Position numbers and translations under genes: made by a program
Notes under the pieces: generated by a model
The model's input: the letters and a program-made list of their open reading frames with translations, nothing else
The model's database searches: none
What the model was told of the DNA's origin: nothing
Shown: piece by piece, positions 23,972 through 31,685 of the stretch
Numbering within the stretch: position 1 is the stretch's first letter
Layout: each line of letters starts with the position of its first letter
NCBI RefSeq assembly: GCF_002727185.1
Contig: NZ_NIZW01000048.1
Span: 1-32,376, forward strand
Length of the DNA: 32,376 nt
From: Rhodopirellula bahusiensis
GTDB taxonomy: Bacteria; Planctomycetota; Planctomycetia; Pirellulales; Pirellulaceae
Reading direction: 5' to 3'

Positions 23972-26380
23972 ATGAAGACCTTAGAAAAGCGGAGTTCTTC
24001 AGCAGGACGCAACTCGAATCGAAAACGCAGGCGACTCTTTGAGCGTCTTGAAGATCGGAGGCTTCTCGTCGGAGGAGCCGGCCTGCCAGCAGACATGGTT
24101 GCGGATCCCTACGCATTTGTCGGGGACCACAGTGGTAGCAATTCAGAAATTTGGGACATGCAAGTTGGTGGGCAGACAATCACGGCGGCAGGTTACGGTG
24201 ATGTAGCGAGGGAGAAACTCTCGTTGGAAAAAGGGCAGTCGTATTCAATCAACGTTAGTCATTTGGGTACCAACCGAACGGATGGAAACGGCAACCCCGA
24301 TCCCGATTATGACTATCGCGCATGGGTCGATAACAGTGCTAATCCCACGTGGACTAGCGGTAGCGGGACTCCTTCTGGAACAGACTTTTTTGTCGAAGAC
24401 CCATCAGGCTTGCTTCAGAGAAGATTTTTCGGAAGCGGGACCAATCATGCGACCGGAACAGCAACACTCCACGTTCCTTTAATTGATCTCGATGTTGACT
24501 CTGACAACAGTGGTGCGATTGATGGCACCGCAAGTGAGGACCACCTCGAAATTAGCAACCGAGATGGAGTGTTCGTGCAGGTTCTCGTCGGCGATTCGGA
24601 CAATGACGGTGTTCTCGACAACATGGATTTCAACGGAGTCACGGGAGCGGCGTTTACTCCCATTCAGATCAAAATGAGTGCCAACGTCGGTGTTGCTGGA
24701 GGGACGACCAGTCTGACGTTTGATTTTGATGACGCCGGAATGGGACAAACTGGAGCGTACCGGTTATGGAAAAAAGATGCGCCGCAGGGCCGCAGTGCGG
24801 CTGATCTGGTAGCGAGCGGCACTCAGATTTCAGCTGGCGACATTGGCCTGGCGCCGGGGGGAACAGTCACCCTTTACCTTGAAGCTGTAAGTGCAACTTC
24901 GCGGCGGACGAACTTTGATCCGATAGAAGTGACGGCAAGTATTTCCGGAGGCAGTTGGACAGGTTCGTTAGTCGACAAGGTGCACGCAGTAGGTGTCGAT
25001 TTTGATATCGACGCTAAAACGATCAGCCAGAACGCTGTTTCTGGTGAGTTGGCTGAATCCAAAGAACAGACAGACGGTGCTTTTGTGCTCGTCAATAATG
25101 ACGACGATGACTACGACGCCAACAACACAGCGGACGCTAGCCAAACCGGCGCGATTGTGGGCGAGAACGATCTGTTGCCCATCGTCTTAAAGGACCAACC
25201 CAGAGGAGGTGACTACACGCTTAGCATTCCCCAACATCTAAGAGTGTGGCGAAATGCCGACCGCACGGATCAAATTCTATCCTCGACGTCAATTTCTGCT
25301 GCGACACAGACCGAGCTCTATGTAGAAGGGATCGCGGAGGCAACTGACGAGATCCAACTCAATTGGTCGAAAGGTAGCGCGAGCTTTCAGAACACTGACC
25401 GAATCAAGGTGACCGCGTTTTCCTTGTCGGGACCGCTAAATGTCCCGGGAAACTCGATCTACACGTACATGGTTTCTGGCGTACAAACGGGTAGCTGGGG
25501 GAACGCTGCTGGCGGCAGCGTACAAGTTTCGTCCGCCACTTCAGCTGATGTGAAATGGGCCAACACACCCGCGGTGGGCAATGTGGTCTACGCTCCTACC
25601 TCAGAATACTCGTGGGGGCTCGACGTAAATGTCGTAGCCATCAACTTCGCGCCCGGTAGTACAGTAACGTACACGTCCGGAAATCCGGTGCAGTCAGCGG
25701 GACCAGGTGGATTGCTAATCAAATCGGCAGCACAGCCCAATGCAATGCGTGCAGATCTTGGCGTAAGTTCTGTTGTTGGACCGACTGTCAATGGCAGTCA
25801 AAGGGGACGAAAGTTTATTGAGGTCGGCGTCACCCACCAAGCACGTTTCGTCAAAAAACATGCTGTCGCTATCAATCAAGGGCAAACCATTCGGCGTATC
25901 TCAAACCTCGAGAATAGCCAATGGTACAATGATCTGTTTCAAGTTTCTGCCGCACCATGGGTAGATGGAAATGACAACCACGTCTTGGATATTACCACGG
26001 ACACTCAAATTGTTGACGGCAACAGTTTTGCAACTGGCCTGTTCGCAACCGGCGATACACCACAAGTAAAAGCGTCAGACACCTTCAATTTTGGTGGTGC
26101 CGTGACGAATTTTGAGATTCTGATGGAACACCGGAATTTCGTTGCAGTCAGAGCCAAAGGTCCAAATATAAATGGATCAGCAGACGTGTTGACTCAACTT
26201 GCCGCATGGGAATGGTCTTTTGATGGGAGTGGTTCGGTCGACGCTACGCTTGCATACACACCTACGGGCCAGGGCGTTCAAGGAACGCAGGTGCAATTTG
26301 TAACTGACGGACGACGCGTCCCCTCAGTTAGCGGCAACATGCCTCAGCTTCTGCAAAACCAAACTTGGACAACACAATGA
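23972..26380 (+). CDS. Large secreted protein with planctomycete FERLEDRRLL motif
   Basis: This 802-residue protein begins with a basic stretch and the motif RRRLFERLEDRRLL (about 19-32), the N-terminal signature of many large planctomycete extracellular proteins. The rest is beta-rich and low in cysteine. Asp/Asn-rich loops such as DLDVDSDNSGAIDG, VGDSDNDGVLDNMD and NNDDDDYDANNTAD look like calcium-binding turns of thrombospondin type 3 or dockerin-like repeats. No catalytic domain is recognised. ATG 23972 is preferred, with GGAG ten bases upstream, over TTG 23963. Its TGA overlaps the next ATG (ATGA), so the two secreted proteins are coupled. Confidence 0.8.
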   Translation: MKTLEKRSSSAGRNSNRKRRRLFERLEDRRLLVGGAGLPADMVADPYAFVGDHSGSNSEIWDMQVGGQTITAAGYGDVAREKLSLEKGQSYSINVSHLGTNRTDGNGNPDPDYDYRAWVDNSANPTWTSGSGTPSGTDFFVEDPSGLLQRRFFGSGTNHATGTATLHVPLIDLDVDSDNSGAIDGTASEDHLEISNRDGVFVQVLVGDSDNDGVLDNMDFNGVTGAAFTPIQIKMSANVGVAGGTTSLTFDFDDAGMGQTGAYRLWKKDAPQGRSAADLVASGTQISAGDIGLAPGGTVTLYLEAVSATSRRTNFDPIEVTASISGGSWTGSLVDKVHAVGVDFDIDAKTISQNAVSGELAESKEQTDGAFVLVNNDDDDYDANNTADASQTGAIVGENDLLPIVLKDQPRGGDYTLSIPQHLRVWRNADRTDQILSSTSISAATQTELYVEGIAEATDEIQLNWSKGSASFQNTDRIKVTAFSLSGPLNVPGNSIYTYMVSGVQTGSWGNAAGGSVQVSSATSADVKWANTPAVGNVVYAPTSEYSWGLDVNVVAINFAPGSTVTYTSGNPVQSAGPGGLLIKSAAQPNAMRADLGVSSVVGPTVNGSQRGRKFIEVGVTHQARFVKKHAVAINQGQTIRRISNLENSQWYNDLFQVSAAPWVDGNDNHVLDITTDTQIVDGNSFATGLFATGDTPQVKASDTFNFGGAVTNFEILMEHRNFVAVRAKGPNINGSADVLTQLAAWEWSFDGSGSVDATLAYTPTGQGVQGTQVQFVTDGRRVPSVSGNMPQLLQNQTWTTQ

Positions 26381-27294
26381 CACGGATTCTCGGGATTTGG
26401 AGAAGAGCCATTTCCGGCGTTATTGTTTCGGTTCTATTGTGCGGTGCCGGAAAAACCTCAGATATTTGGGTCGCTGACATCGAAGTCATTCGAATTGACG
26501 AGTCGACTCAACCCGCGGTCGCATTCTGCCAAACACATGCCCCCAAGCAGAAAATCATTGAGCTACCGATAAATCCAGGGTTGGAAGGATCTGGATTGCA
26601 GTGGCATTTCGAACCACCTCTCGAGGTAGGCGATAAGTTGGTTTGTTTCTTGCGAAAAGGGCAACGTAAACAATTAACACCTCACCCAATTTTCGAATTG
26701 GAATTGACATCCCTTTGGGGGCAGCGTGCCGTTCGAAAACGAGCGGGGATGCCCGAGACTGCGAACTTCCAGCATCTAAAAGAACTTGCCGGATTTGTCG
26801 AGGACACCACTGGAGAGAGTTTGACAAAGCACACAAACGGTATCCAGAATTCGAACCCAATGATCATAGCCTGGTCAGCGGACCAGTTGGTAGCGAGTCG
26901 TCATCCGGAGGCTGGTGGAGCAATCAAGCGATTGATCGATGGTAAGTGTTCAACAAGCACCCGAGCGGCGTCTGAGTTTGTTCTGATGAGCTTAGAGGAT
27001 GAAGAATGGACAAAAGACCCTCGACGCGAGGAGAATTTTGTTCGTGCTGCAAAAGCAGTTGCCTCACAACGGGACGTGCCTCGATTGGCGATCTTTTTGT
27101 CCTATCAGGCGCAGAGAGGCCGACTTTCCTGGAAAGTTTTTTCGAAGACAGTTCGCGCGTTGGCTTTCAACGCACCGGAAGAGTTCCGTGAATTTGAAAA
27201 ACATTGGATTCAGATCGGACGTTGGTACATCGTTAATGCTGAGACCGAAGAGCAACGGAGTGAAATTGAGAGTCAGCTGAAACGCTGGCAGTAG
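26377..27294 (+). CDS. Secreted protein coupled to the FERLEDRRLL protein
   Basis: Read from ATG 26377, this 305-residue protein overlaps the upstream stop and begins with a signal peptide (RRAISGVIVSVLLCGAG, residues 9-25). Residues 30-115 are beta-rich (DIWVADIEVIRIDE, VGDKLVCFLRKG); the rest is helical, with two or three HEAT-like helix pairs (DVPRLAIFLSYQAQRGRLSW, FSKTVRALAFNAPEEFREFE). An in-frame ATG at 26365 is possible but lacks the coupling arrangement. Coupling implies a joint role with the large extracellular protein, for example as its periplasmic partner. The family is not recognised. Confidence 0.65.
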   Translation: MTRILGIWRRAISGVIVSVLLCGAGKTSDIWVADIEVIRIDESTQPAVAFCQTHAPKQKIIELPINPGLEGSGLQWHFEPPLEVGDKLVCFLRKGQRKQLTPHPIFELELTSLWGQRAVRKRAGMPETANFQHLKELAGFVEDTTGESLTKHTNGIQNSNPMIIAWSADQLVASRHPEAGGAIKRLIDGKCSTSTRAASEFVLMSLEDEEWTKDPRREENFVRAAKAVASQRDVPRLAIFLSYQAQRGRLSWKVFSKTVRALAFNAPEEFREFEKHWIQIGRWYIVNAETEEQRSEIESQLKRWQ

Positions 27295-27519
27295 CTCAAC
27301 TGGCTACGCGTGGCTTGCTGAACTGTCGATACTCCGCGAAGCCATGGAATACATCGGCGGCATTTGTCGCCCGGATCTTTTAGCGTCAGCTAGGACGTCG
27401 GTTCGAATTGGCCCCGCCCCAAACAAGAAGTCCAGATTGGGGGCGAACTGAATTGCATCTTGAAGATGGCAAGGGCCACAAAAAAGACTTCCGATAGTTT
27501 TCGATTGCCATTCTTTTTC
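27295..27519. other. Non-coding leader upstream of the dif-like site
   Basis: No gene is supported. CGCCCCAA (27415-27422) and TTGGGGGCG (27437-27445) form a strong hairpin with one bulge but no T-tract follows. A TTGCCA at 27506-27511 with TATAAA inside the following palindrome could be a promoter with a short (15-base) spacer. Confidence 0.35.
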
Positions 27520-27547
27520 ACCGCGTATAAAGTGGGTTATACGCGGT
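27520..27547. other. dif-like 28-bp recombination site (11-6-11)
   Basis: Two perfect 11-bp inverted arms, ACCGCGTATAA and TTATACGCGGT, flank the 6-bp centre AGTGGG. Total length and the 11-6-11 layout are those of XerC/XerD dif sites, and the inner TATAA/TTATA ends resemble dif arms. It lies 48 bp upstream of an operon encoding a tyrosine recombinase. The alternative is an operator, since a possible -10 (TATAAA) lies within the left arm. Confidence 0.6.
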
Positions 27548-27595
27548 TAAAAGGACACGCGAAAACTTTCCGGGTAGGCAATAGGAAGAACGAGA

Positions 27596-28312
27596 ATGAA
27601 CACCACGGACAGGATCCAAAAACGATTCGATGAACTGGCAACCGAAGGCGAAGCCATTCTTCAGTCAATGTCCAAGACGATCTCAAAAGTCCGGTCCGGT
27701 GGTGCCTCTTCACCGGGAATGTTCACCACCCCGGTGAAAGAACGGAATGTGACCAAATACAAGGTTGACGGATCCGCTGTCGTCGAATGGGAAACGAAAG
27801 CACTGTCGTTGCTATCACGCTGCCCGGGAAAATCATCCACCACTTTTGAACGGTTTAAAGAAGCCATTGCGGTTGTTGGCTCCAATCCCATCGCACGATT
27901 CAGCTCGAACCTTTCCATCTTTCGCGCAGCGAAAAGTGATTTCGAAGGTGGGTATTTGTTCGATCTTCGCAAGCTGATCCATGCCGAGGTTTTCGCCGAC
28001 GAGTTAGACCTAGCTGGTCACTACCTCGAAAACGATGGCAAAACGGCTGCTGCTGTTGTGGCTGGAGTCGTGCTCGAAACAACGCTCCGGAAAATCGTTG
28101 CGGACAATGGCCTGACCGGATTCTCTTTGAGCCAGATGAATGACAACCTCCGCAAAGCAGACATCTACACCAAGATCATCTGGCGGCAAGTCAAAGCATG
28201 GGCAGACATCCGCAACGCGGCGGCCCATGGAAGTGCAGACCAAATCGATGCCGAAGATATTGAACGGATGATTGCCGGGATACGCGACTTCGTTGCCAAA
28301 CACATGAGCTAA
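27596..28312 (+). CDS. HEPN/DUF4145-like protein
   Basis: This 238-residue protein has an N-terminal region without recognised features and a helical C-terminal domain typical of DUF4145/HEPN-like proteins: KTAAAVVAGVVLETTLRKIV (149-168), LSQMNDNLRKADIY and WADIRNAAAHGSADQIDAED (202-221). The motif R206-N-A-A-A-H211 is Rx4H, the catalytic motif of HEPN ribonucleases, so RNA cleavage is possible. HEPN domains are frequent in toxins and anti-phage proteins, but many DUF4145 members are untested. AGGAAG lies eight bases before ATG 27596. Its stop overlaps the ribosome binding site of the tyrosine recombinase, so the two are coupled. The dif-like palindrome lies just upstream. Confidence 0.65.
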   Translation: MNTTDRIQKRFDELATEGEAILQSMSKTISKVRSGGASSPGMFTTPVKERNVTKYKVDGSAVVEWETKALSLLSRCPGKSSTTFERFKEAIAVVGSNPIARFSSNLSIFRAAKSDFEGGYLFDLRKLIHAEVFADELDLAGHYLENDGKTAAAVVAGVVLETTLRKIVADNGLTGFSLSQMNDNLRKADIYTKIIWRQVKAWADIRNAAAHGSADQIDAEDIERMIAGIRDFVAKHMS

Positions 28313-28322
28313 GGAGAGCCCC

Positions 28323-29366
28323 TTGAACAGAACTGATTTGATCACTTCACCAATCAATGCCTTGCCGCCGGCCTTCGGTGGTGCGTTGCCAACGGACTTG
28401 GTTGAGCTTCGGCCGATGATCGAAGGTGCATTTGAAGCCTGGCTCAACAAAACCGAAAGCACGGCGACCCGAACTGCTTACCGAAACGACGTCGTTCAGT
28501 TCCTCAAATTCTGCGGAATTCAGCCGGAACAAATCGAAGAGATGACGCAAATCGTCCCAGACGATGTGACCAAATGGCGTGACCATCTCTTGGCATCCGG
28601 AGGCAGGACCGTTGGCAACCGCGAGCCGGCCCCCGCTTCCAATGCAACGGTTGCGAGAAAAATCACTTCCCTGCGATCGTTCTTCTCGTTCCTGCAAGTT
28701 GGTGGTTACCGGGGCGGCAATCCGGCACACCCCAACTTCGTTAACGCACCTTCGGTTCCGGACGAAGGCGTCACGCCAGCCATTCATCCAAAGTCGCTTG
28801 GCCTGCTTCTCAATTGTCCAGATGAGGAAACGCCTGCCGGCATCCGCGACCGAGCGATTCTTGCCGTATTCGCCTACATGGCTTTGCGTGTCGATGAACT
28901 TCATCACATCAACGTTGGGAACATTGCTCGCGATGGTGAACACACCATCATTCGGATCAAGGGGAAAGGCAACGAGATCCGGAAAGGCGTGTTGCCACCG
29001 ATCGCCGCGACACCAGTGAACGCTTGGATCGAACTGGCCGACATTGAAAGCGATCGCCGGGGTCCCCTCTTTCGCCCAGGCAACTCGGCGCGCGGGGCTG
29101 GAAGAGACGGGTTTGCTCGCAAACGACTTTCAGTCCGTTCGATTCAGGAACTGATCAAGAGATACTGCCGAGAGGTCGGCATCGACGAAGCCGTCAGTGT
29201 TCACTCGCTCCGCGTGACGGCAGCTACCGAAGCGGACAAAGCCGGTGTGCCGTTAATCGCAATTCAAAAGTGGCTGGGCCACAAAGATCCCCGGACAACC
29301 TTGCGGTATATCCGGGGACATGAAGACCTGGACCGCAGCCCTGCGTACACAATCCGGTACGGATAG
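28323..29366 (+). CDS. Tyrosine recombinase (XerC/XerD/integrase family)
   Basis: This 347-residue recombinase has a SAM-like N-terminal core-binding domain (about 30-130) and a complete catalytic domain: R189 in YMALRVDEL, the beta-hairpin lysine in IKGKGNEIRKG (K213/K215), H294 and R297 in VHSLR, H320 in WLGHKD and the nucleophile Y329 in TLRYIRG. It starts at TTG 28323 with AAGGAG six bases upstream, which overlaps the end of the HEPN-like gene. The dif-like site at 27520 is its likely target. A role in plasmid multimer resolution or module exchange is inferred. An extra 15-residue basic insert lies near residue 260. Confidence 0.92.
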   Translation: MNRTDLITSPINALPPAFGGALPTDLVELRPMIEGAFEAWLNKTESTATRTAYRNDVVQFLKFCGIQPEQIEEMTQIVPDDVTKWRDHLLASGGRTVGNREPAPASNATVARKITSLRSFFSFLQVGGYRGGNPAHPNFVNAPSVPDEGVTPAIHPKSLGLLLNCPDEETPAGIRDRAILAVFAYMALRVDELHHINVGNIARDGEHTIIRIKGKGNEIRKGVLPPIAATPVNAWIELADIESDRRGPLFRPGNSARGAGRDGFARKRLSVRSIQELIKRYCREVGIDEAVSVHSLRVTAATEADKAGVPLIAIQKWLGHKDPRTTLRYIRGHEDLDRSPAYTIRYG

Positions 29367-29432
29367 TGGTGAACCCGAAAATGGACAATCTGGATTCTAA
29401 AAGTCCACCGGGGTTCTCCGCTATATCCAACA

Positions 29433-29464
29433 GGGAGACAAACTGAATTTCAATTTTGTTTCCC
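29433..29464. other. Hairpin between convergent genes
   Basis: GGGAGACAAA (29433-29442) and TTTGTTTCCC (29455-29464) pair over ten positions with one G-T. It lies between the convergent recombinase and 29492 genes and may act as a weak bidirectional terminator, but neither strand has a good T-tract. Confidence 0.35.
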
Positions 29465-29491
29465 CCTCCCAAGGAACCAACAATGATTCAT

Positions 29492-30370
29492 TTATTCGGT
29501 CGCGGCATCTGCCCCTTCACGAACTTTGCTATCGTAAAGATCCTCAATAAGTGGTCCAAAACCTTCTGGGTAGAATTCGCCGACCTCCGAAATATTCGCA
29601 CCTTTTTCAAGTTGTTCCAAACACTCGAAATACCGTCGAATCTGTTCAGACTCCATTGTCCGGAATCGCTGTAAAAAGGATTGAGCCGCGAGACGGCGAC
29701 CGGCGTCATTCACTTCCATGGGGTCCAGTTTGAAAATATTAGTTGCCAGAGTACGACCAATTTTCGAGATTTCGGACACCTGGGACGGTGTCAGACCAAA
29801 AGAATCAGAGACAAACGTAATTTTAAATGCATCGAATCGATGCAATTTGACTAAATCACCTACCAAAACTTCCAGCTCTTCGGGGTCCAAGATTCGCGTT
29901 ATCTCTTCCGAAAAATCTTTTGTCCTCTCCTTTTCTCCTTCAATCACCGATGCGAGGAACCTTTTTTTACTAGCCGAGCGGGACTGGTCGACGAGTCTAA
30001 AAATCTCCTTGTCGGTACTGCGCGCATCTCGCCGCTCAGTGAATGCTGCACCGATCGCATCTGCGTGGTCTTCAAACTTTGTCAGAAGTATTTTCTCAAG
30101 ACCTATCGATCGGTCAAGCTCGTAAGCTCGGCTGTAGACTTGCGCCACCATTTGCCCAAGCGACATGTCTGCGTCTAATGTTCCCACCCCGAAACTTCGG
30201 ACCGGACGAGAGTGCCAACTGTCTTCCAGCATTTCAAGCTTTAGCACTTCTGGAGGTACCAATGGTAAGTCAGGTAATGAAGATGCCGCGTCTTGGGAAA
30301 ATGCCGTCTGAGAAAGAGCAATTGCACTTCCCAAAATGGCAAAATGGATCAATGAACAAGCGGTTTTCAT
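29492..30370 (-). CDS. Secreted protein, unknown function
   Basis: This 292-residue protein has a clear signal peptide (residues 1-26, LIHFAILGSAIALSQTAFSQ) and then a soluble, largely helical, charged body with no cysteines after the first few residues. AGAGGA lies six bases upstream of ATG 30370. Helices such as STDKEIFRLVDQSRSASKKR and SQVSEISKIGRTLATNIFKL do not suggest a named family. It lies 135 bases downstream of another secreted protein on the same strand. The DNA here is visibly more AT-rich than the mobilisation block, hinting at a different origin. Confidence 0.65.
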   Translation of the reverse strand: MKTACSLIHFAILGSAIALSQTAFSQDAASSLPDLPLVPPEVLKLEMLEDSWHSRPVRSFGVGTLDADMSLGQMVAQVYSRAYELDRSIGLEKILLTKFEDHADAIGAAFTERRDARSTDKEIFRLVDQSRSASKKRFLASVIEGEKERTKDFSEEITRILDPEELEVLVGDLVKLHRFDAFKITFVSDSFGLTPSQVSEISKIGRTLATNIFKLDPMEVNDAGRRLAAQSFLQRFRTMESEQIRRYFECLEQLEKGANISEVGEFYPEGFGPLIEDLYDSKVREGADAATE

Positions 30371-30505
30371 TATAAATCCTCTAAGATTTTTCCGGTGGGT
30401 GCAGTCCGAGAACTTTTAAATCCCGACAAATACTATTTTCAAAGCGAAAGCATGCTCGGTAATTTTCCAATATGTCCCGCTATTTCTCTTCAACCAAGAC
30501 ATCCG

Positions 30506-31135
30506 TTACTCTGTCACCACATCCCAGAATTGACTCTCGCCGAAACCGGTCATGAAGTCATAGCCCGATTGGACATGAGCCCACTCCATTTGTTGATTCG
30601 AATATGGGTCAGTCCAGTGATGCGTCACTCCGACCTCAGCTCCCCAGGTCTTGTACCTCACCATGCGAAACTCAAACTCCCAAATTGCCTCAAACTCCCA
30701 ATCGTCTGTTGTCTGATTAGTTCCCCATAGTGGGTCTGAATGAACGCCGTAGTATTTATATGTATGTTCGCCTTCGTGGACGCTGTAGGTGTACCCCCAA
30801 TTTGCGGGAAGAGTCGCGTTGTCAAATGAAGCGCTGGGACCGAGTACGTAACTGCAACCAACGTTCAGGAAACCGACTATTTGATTGGTCCCAGGGTGAG
30901 TGTATGGATCCCGCAGCAACGGATTTGGAAAAAGCATGTTTGTGTAATCCGGCGACTTCGCTGGGTCTATTTTGCAAGTGACACCGAGAAAATTGCTTTC
31001 GCCGTTAGCGTCGGGCGCGTGCAGCACAGGGCCGGGATCGGGGTTCAAGAATGGATAGGATTGCTGACCTTTCGCTTCGTTGATAAAGCAAAGCGAAAAG
31101 ATGGCAACGGTACAAATCAATCTTTTTCGAGTCAT
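30506..31135 (-). CDS. Small secreted aromatic-rich protein, unknown
   Basis: This 209-residue protein has a signal peptide (residues 1-23, LICTVAIFSLCFINEAKG) and a mature part rich in Trp, Tyr and Phe (NWGYTYSVHEGEHTYKYYGV, EAIWEFEFRMVRYKTWGAEV), which suggests a beta-sandwich. Two cysteines in the mature chain (about 54 and 94) could form a disulphide. ATG 31135 has no strong ribosome binding site. No family is recognised; its neighbour 29492 is on the same strand and also exported. Confidence 0.6.
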   Translation of the reverse strand: MTRKRLICTVAIFSLCFINEAKGQQSYPFLNPDPGPVLHAPDANGESNFLGVTCKIDPAKSPDYTNMLFPNPLLRDPYTHPGTNQIVGFLNVGCSYVLGPSASFDNATLPANWGYTYSVHEGEHTYKYYGVHSDPLWGTNQTTDDWEFEAIWEFEFRMVRYKTWGAEVGVTHHWTDPYSNQQMEWAHVQSGYDFMTGFGESQFWDVVTE

Positions 31136-31685
31136 CAGTCTATTCCAGCACGGGTCTTGAAGAAGTTATGCAGACTGAACTTAGGCGATGACGACGCCAG
31201 CCTAAACGTCATCAAACAAGTCAAGTGGATCGCGACTTGGGTTATACCCACCGCCCTTAACGCAGATCTTAGGGACGCGGGACCGGCTAAGCAAGCTGGT
31301 AATTAAAATGAGCGGTTACGTACTTGGAAGAAGTCGAAATCAACCGACTGCCTGTGACCAGGGTGAAGAGCCAAAGTTGCCGCTGAGCGTCGGGAAGAAT
31401 ATCGAGTTTAGTTCAAATGGACTGGGCTTGGTTGATCCTACGAATCCTGACCCAATGGGTGTTTCAAAATCAGCCGCCGAATGCACTCCTCTTTAGAAAT
31501 CCCGTACTGCTCCTCCATATCGGCAAGCAGCACGTAGTCTGCAACCGCTCAAGGCCGCCCCAGCCATCTCTGGAAATTTGCTTGACGGTCGCCGCAACTT
31601 AGGATCCCTATCATTGCACCCCCACCTGGATATCCGTAGAATACCCCGTTTTGCGTATACACTGGGCAACTAGGGGCGGGCAATC
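31136..31685. other. Mostly non-coding stretch before the join-spanning gene
   Basis: This 550-base region has no intact gene that I would support. Rightward frames near 31308 and 31417 lack ribosome binding sites. A minus-strand broken frame at 31438-31614 is listed separately. The region must contain the promoters for the leftward 31135 gene and the rightward 31686 gene. Confidence 0.4.
31438..31614 (-). pseudogene. Possible broken small gene with in-frame TGA
   Basis: From ATG 31614, preceded by AGGTGGGGG, a minus-strand frame runs 21 codons to a TGA (31549-31551), then continues in the same frame for 36 protein-like codons (AVADYVLLADMEEQYGISKE and ECIRRLILKHPLGQDS) to TAG 31438-31440. 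The second half looks like a small helical protein. A point mutation in a small gene is the simplest reading, but it could be chance. Confidence 0.25.

Noticed and set aside
30881..31306. Plus-strand open frame of 141 codons
   Set aside because: Half of it is antisense to the secreted protein at 30506-31135 and it lacks a ribosome binding site; no motif supports it.
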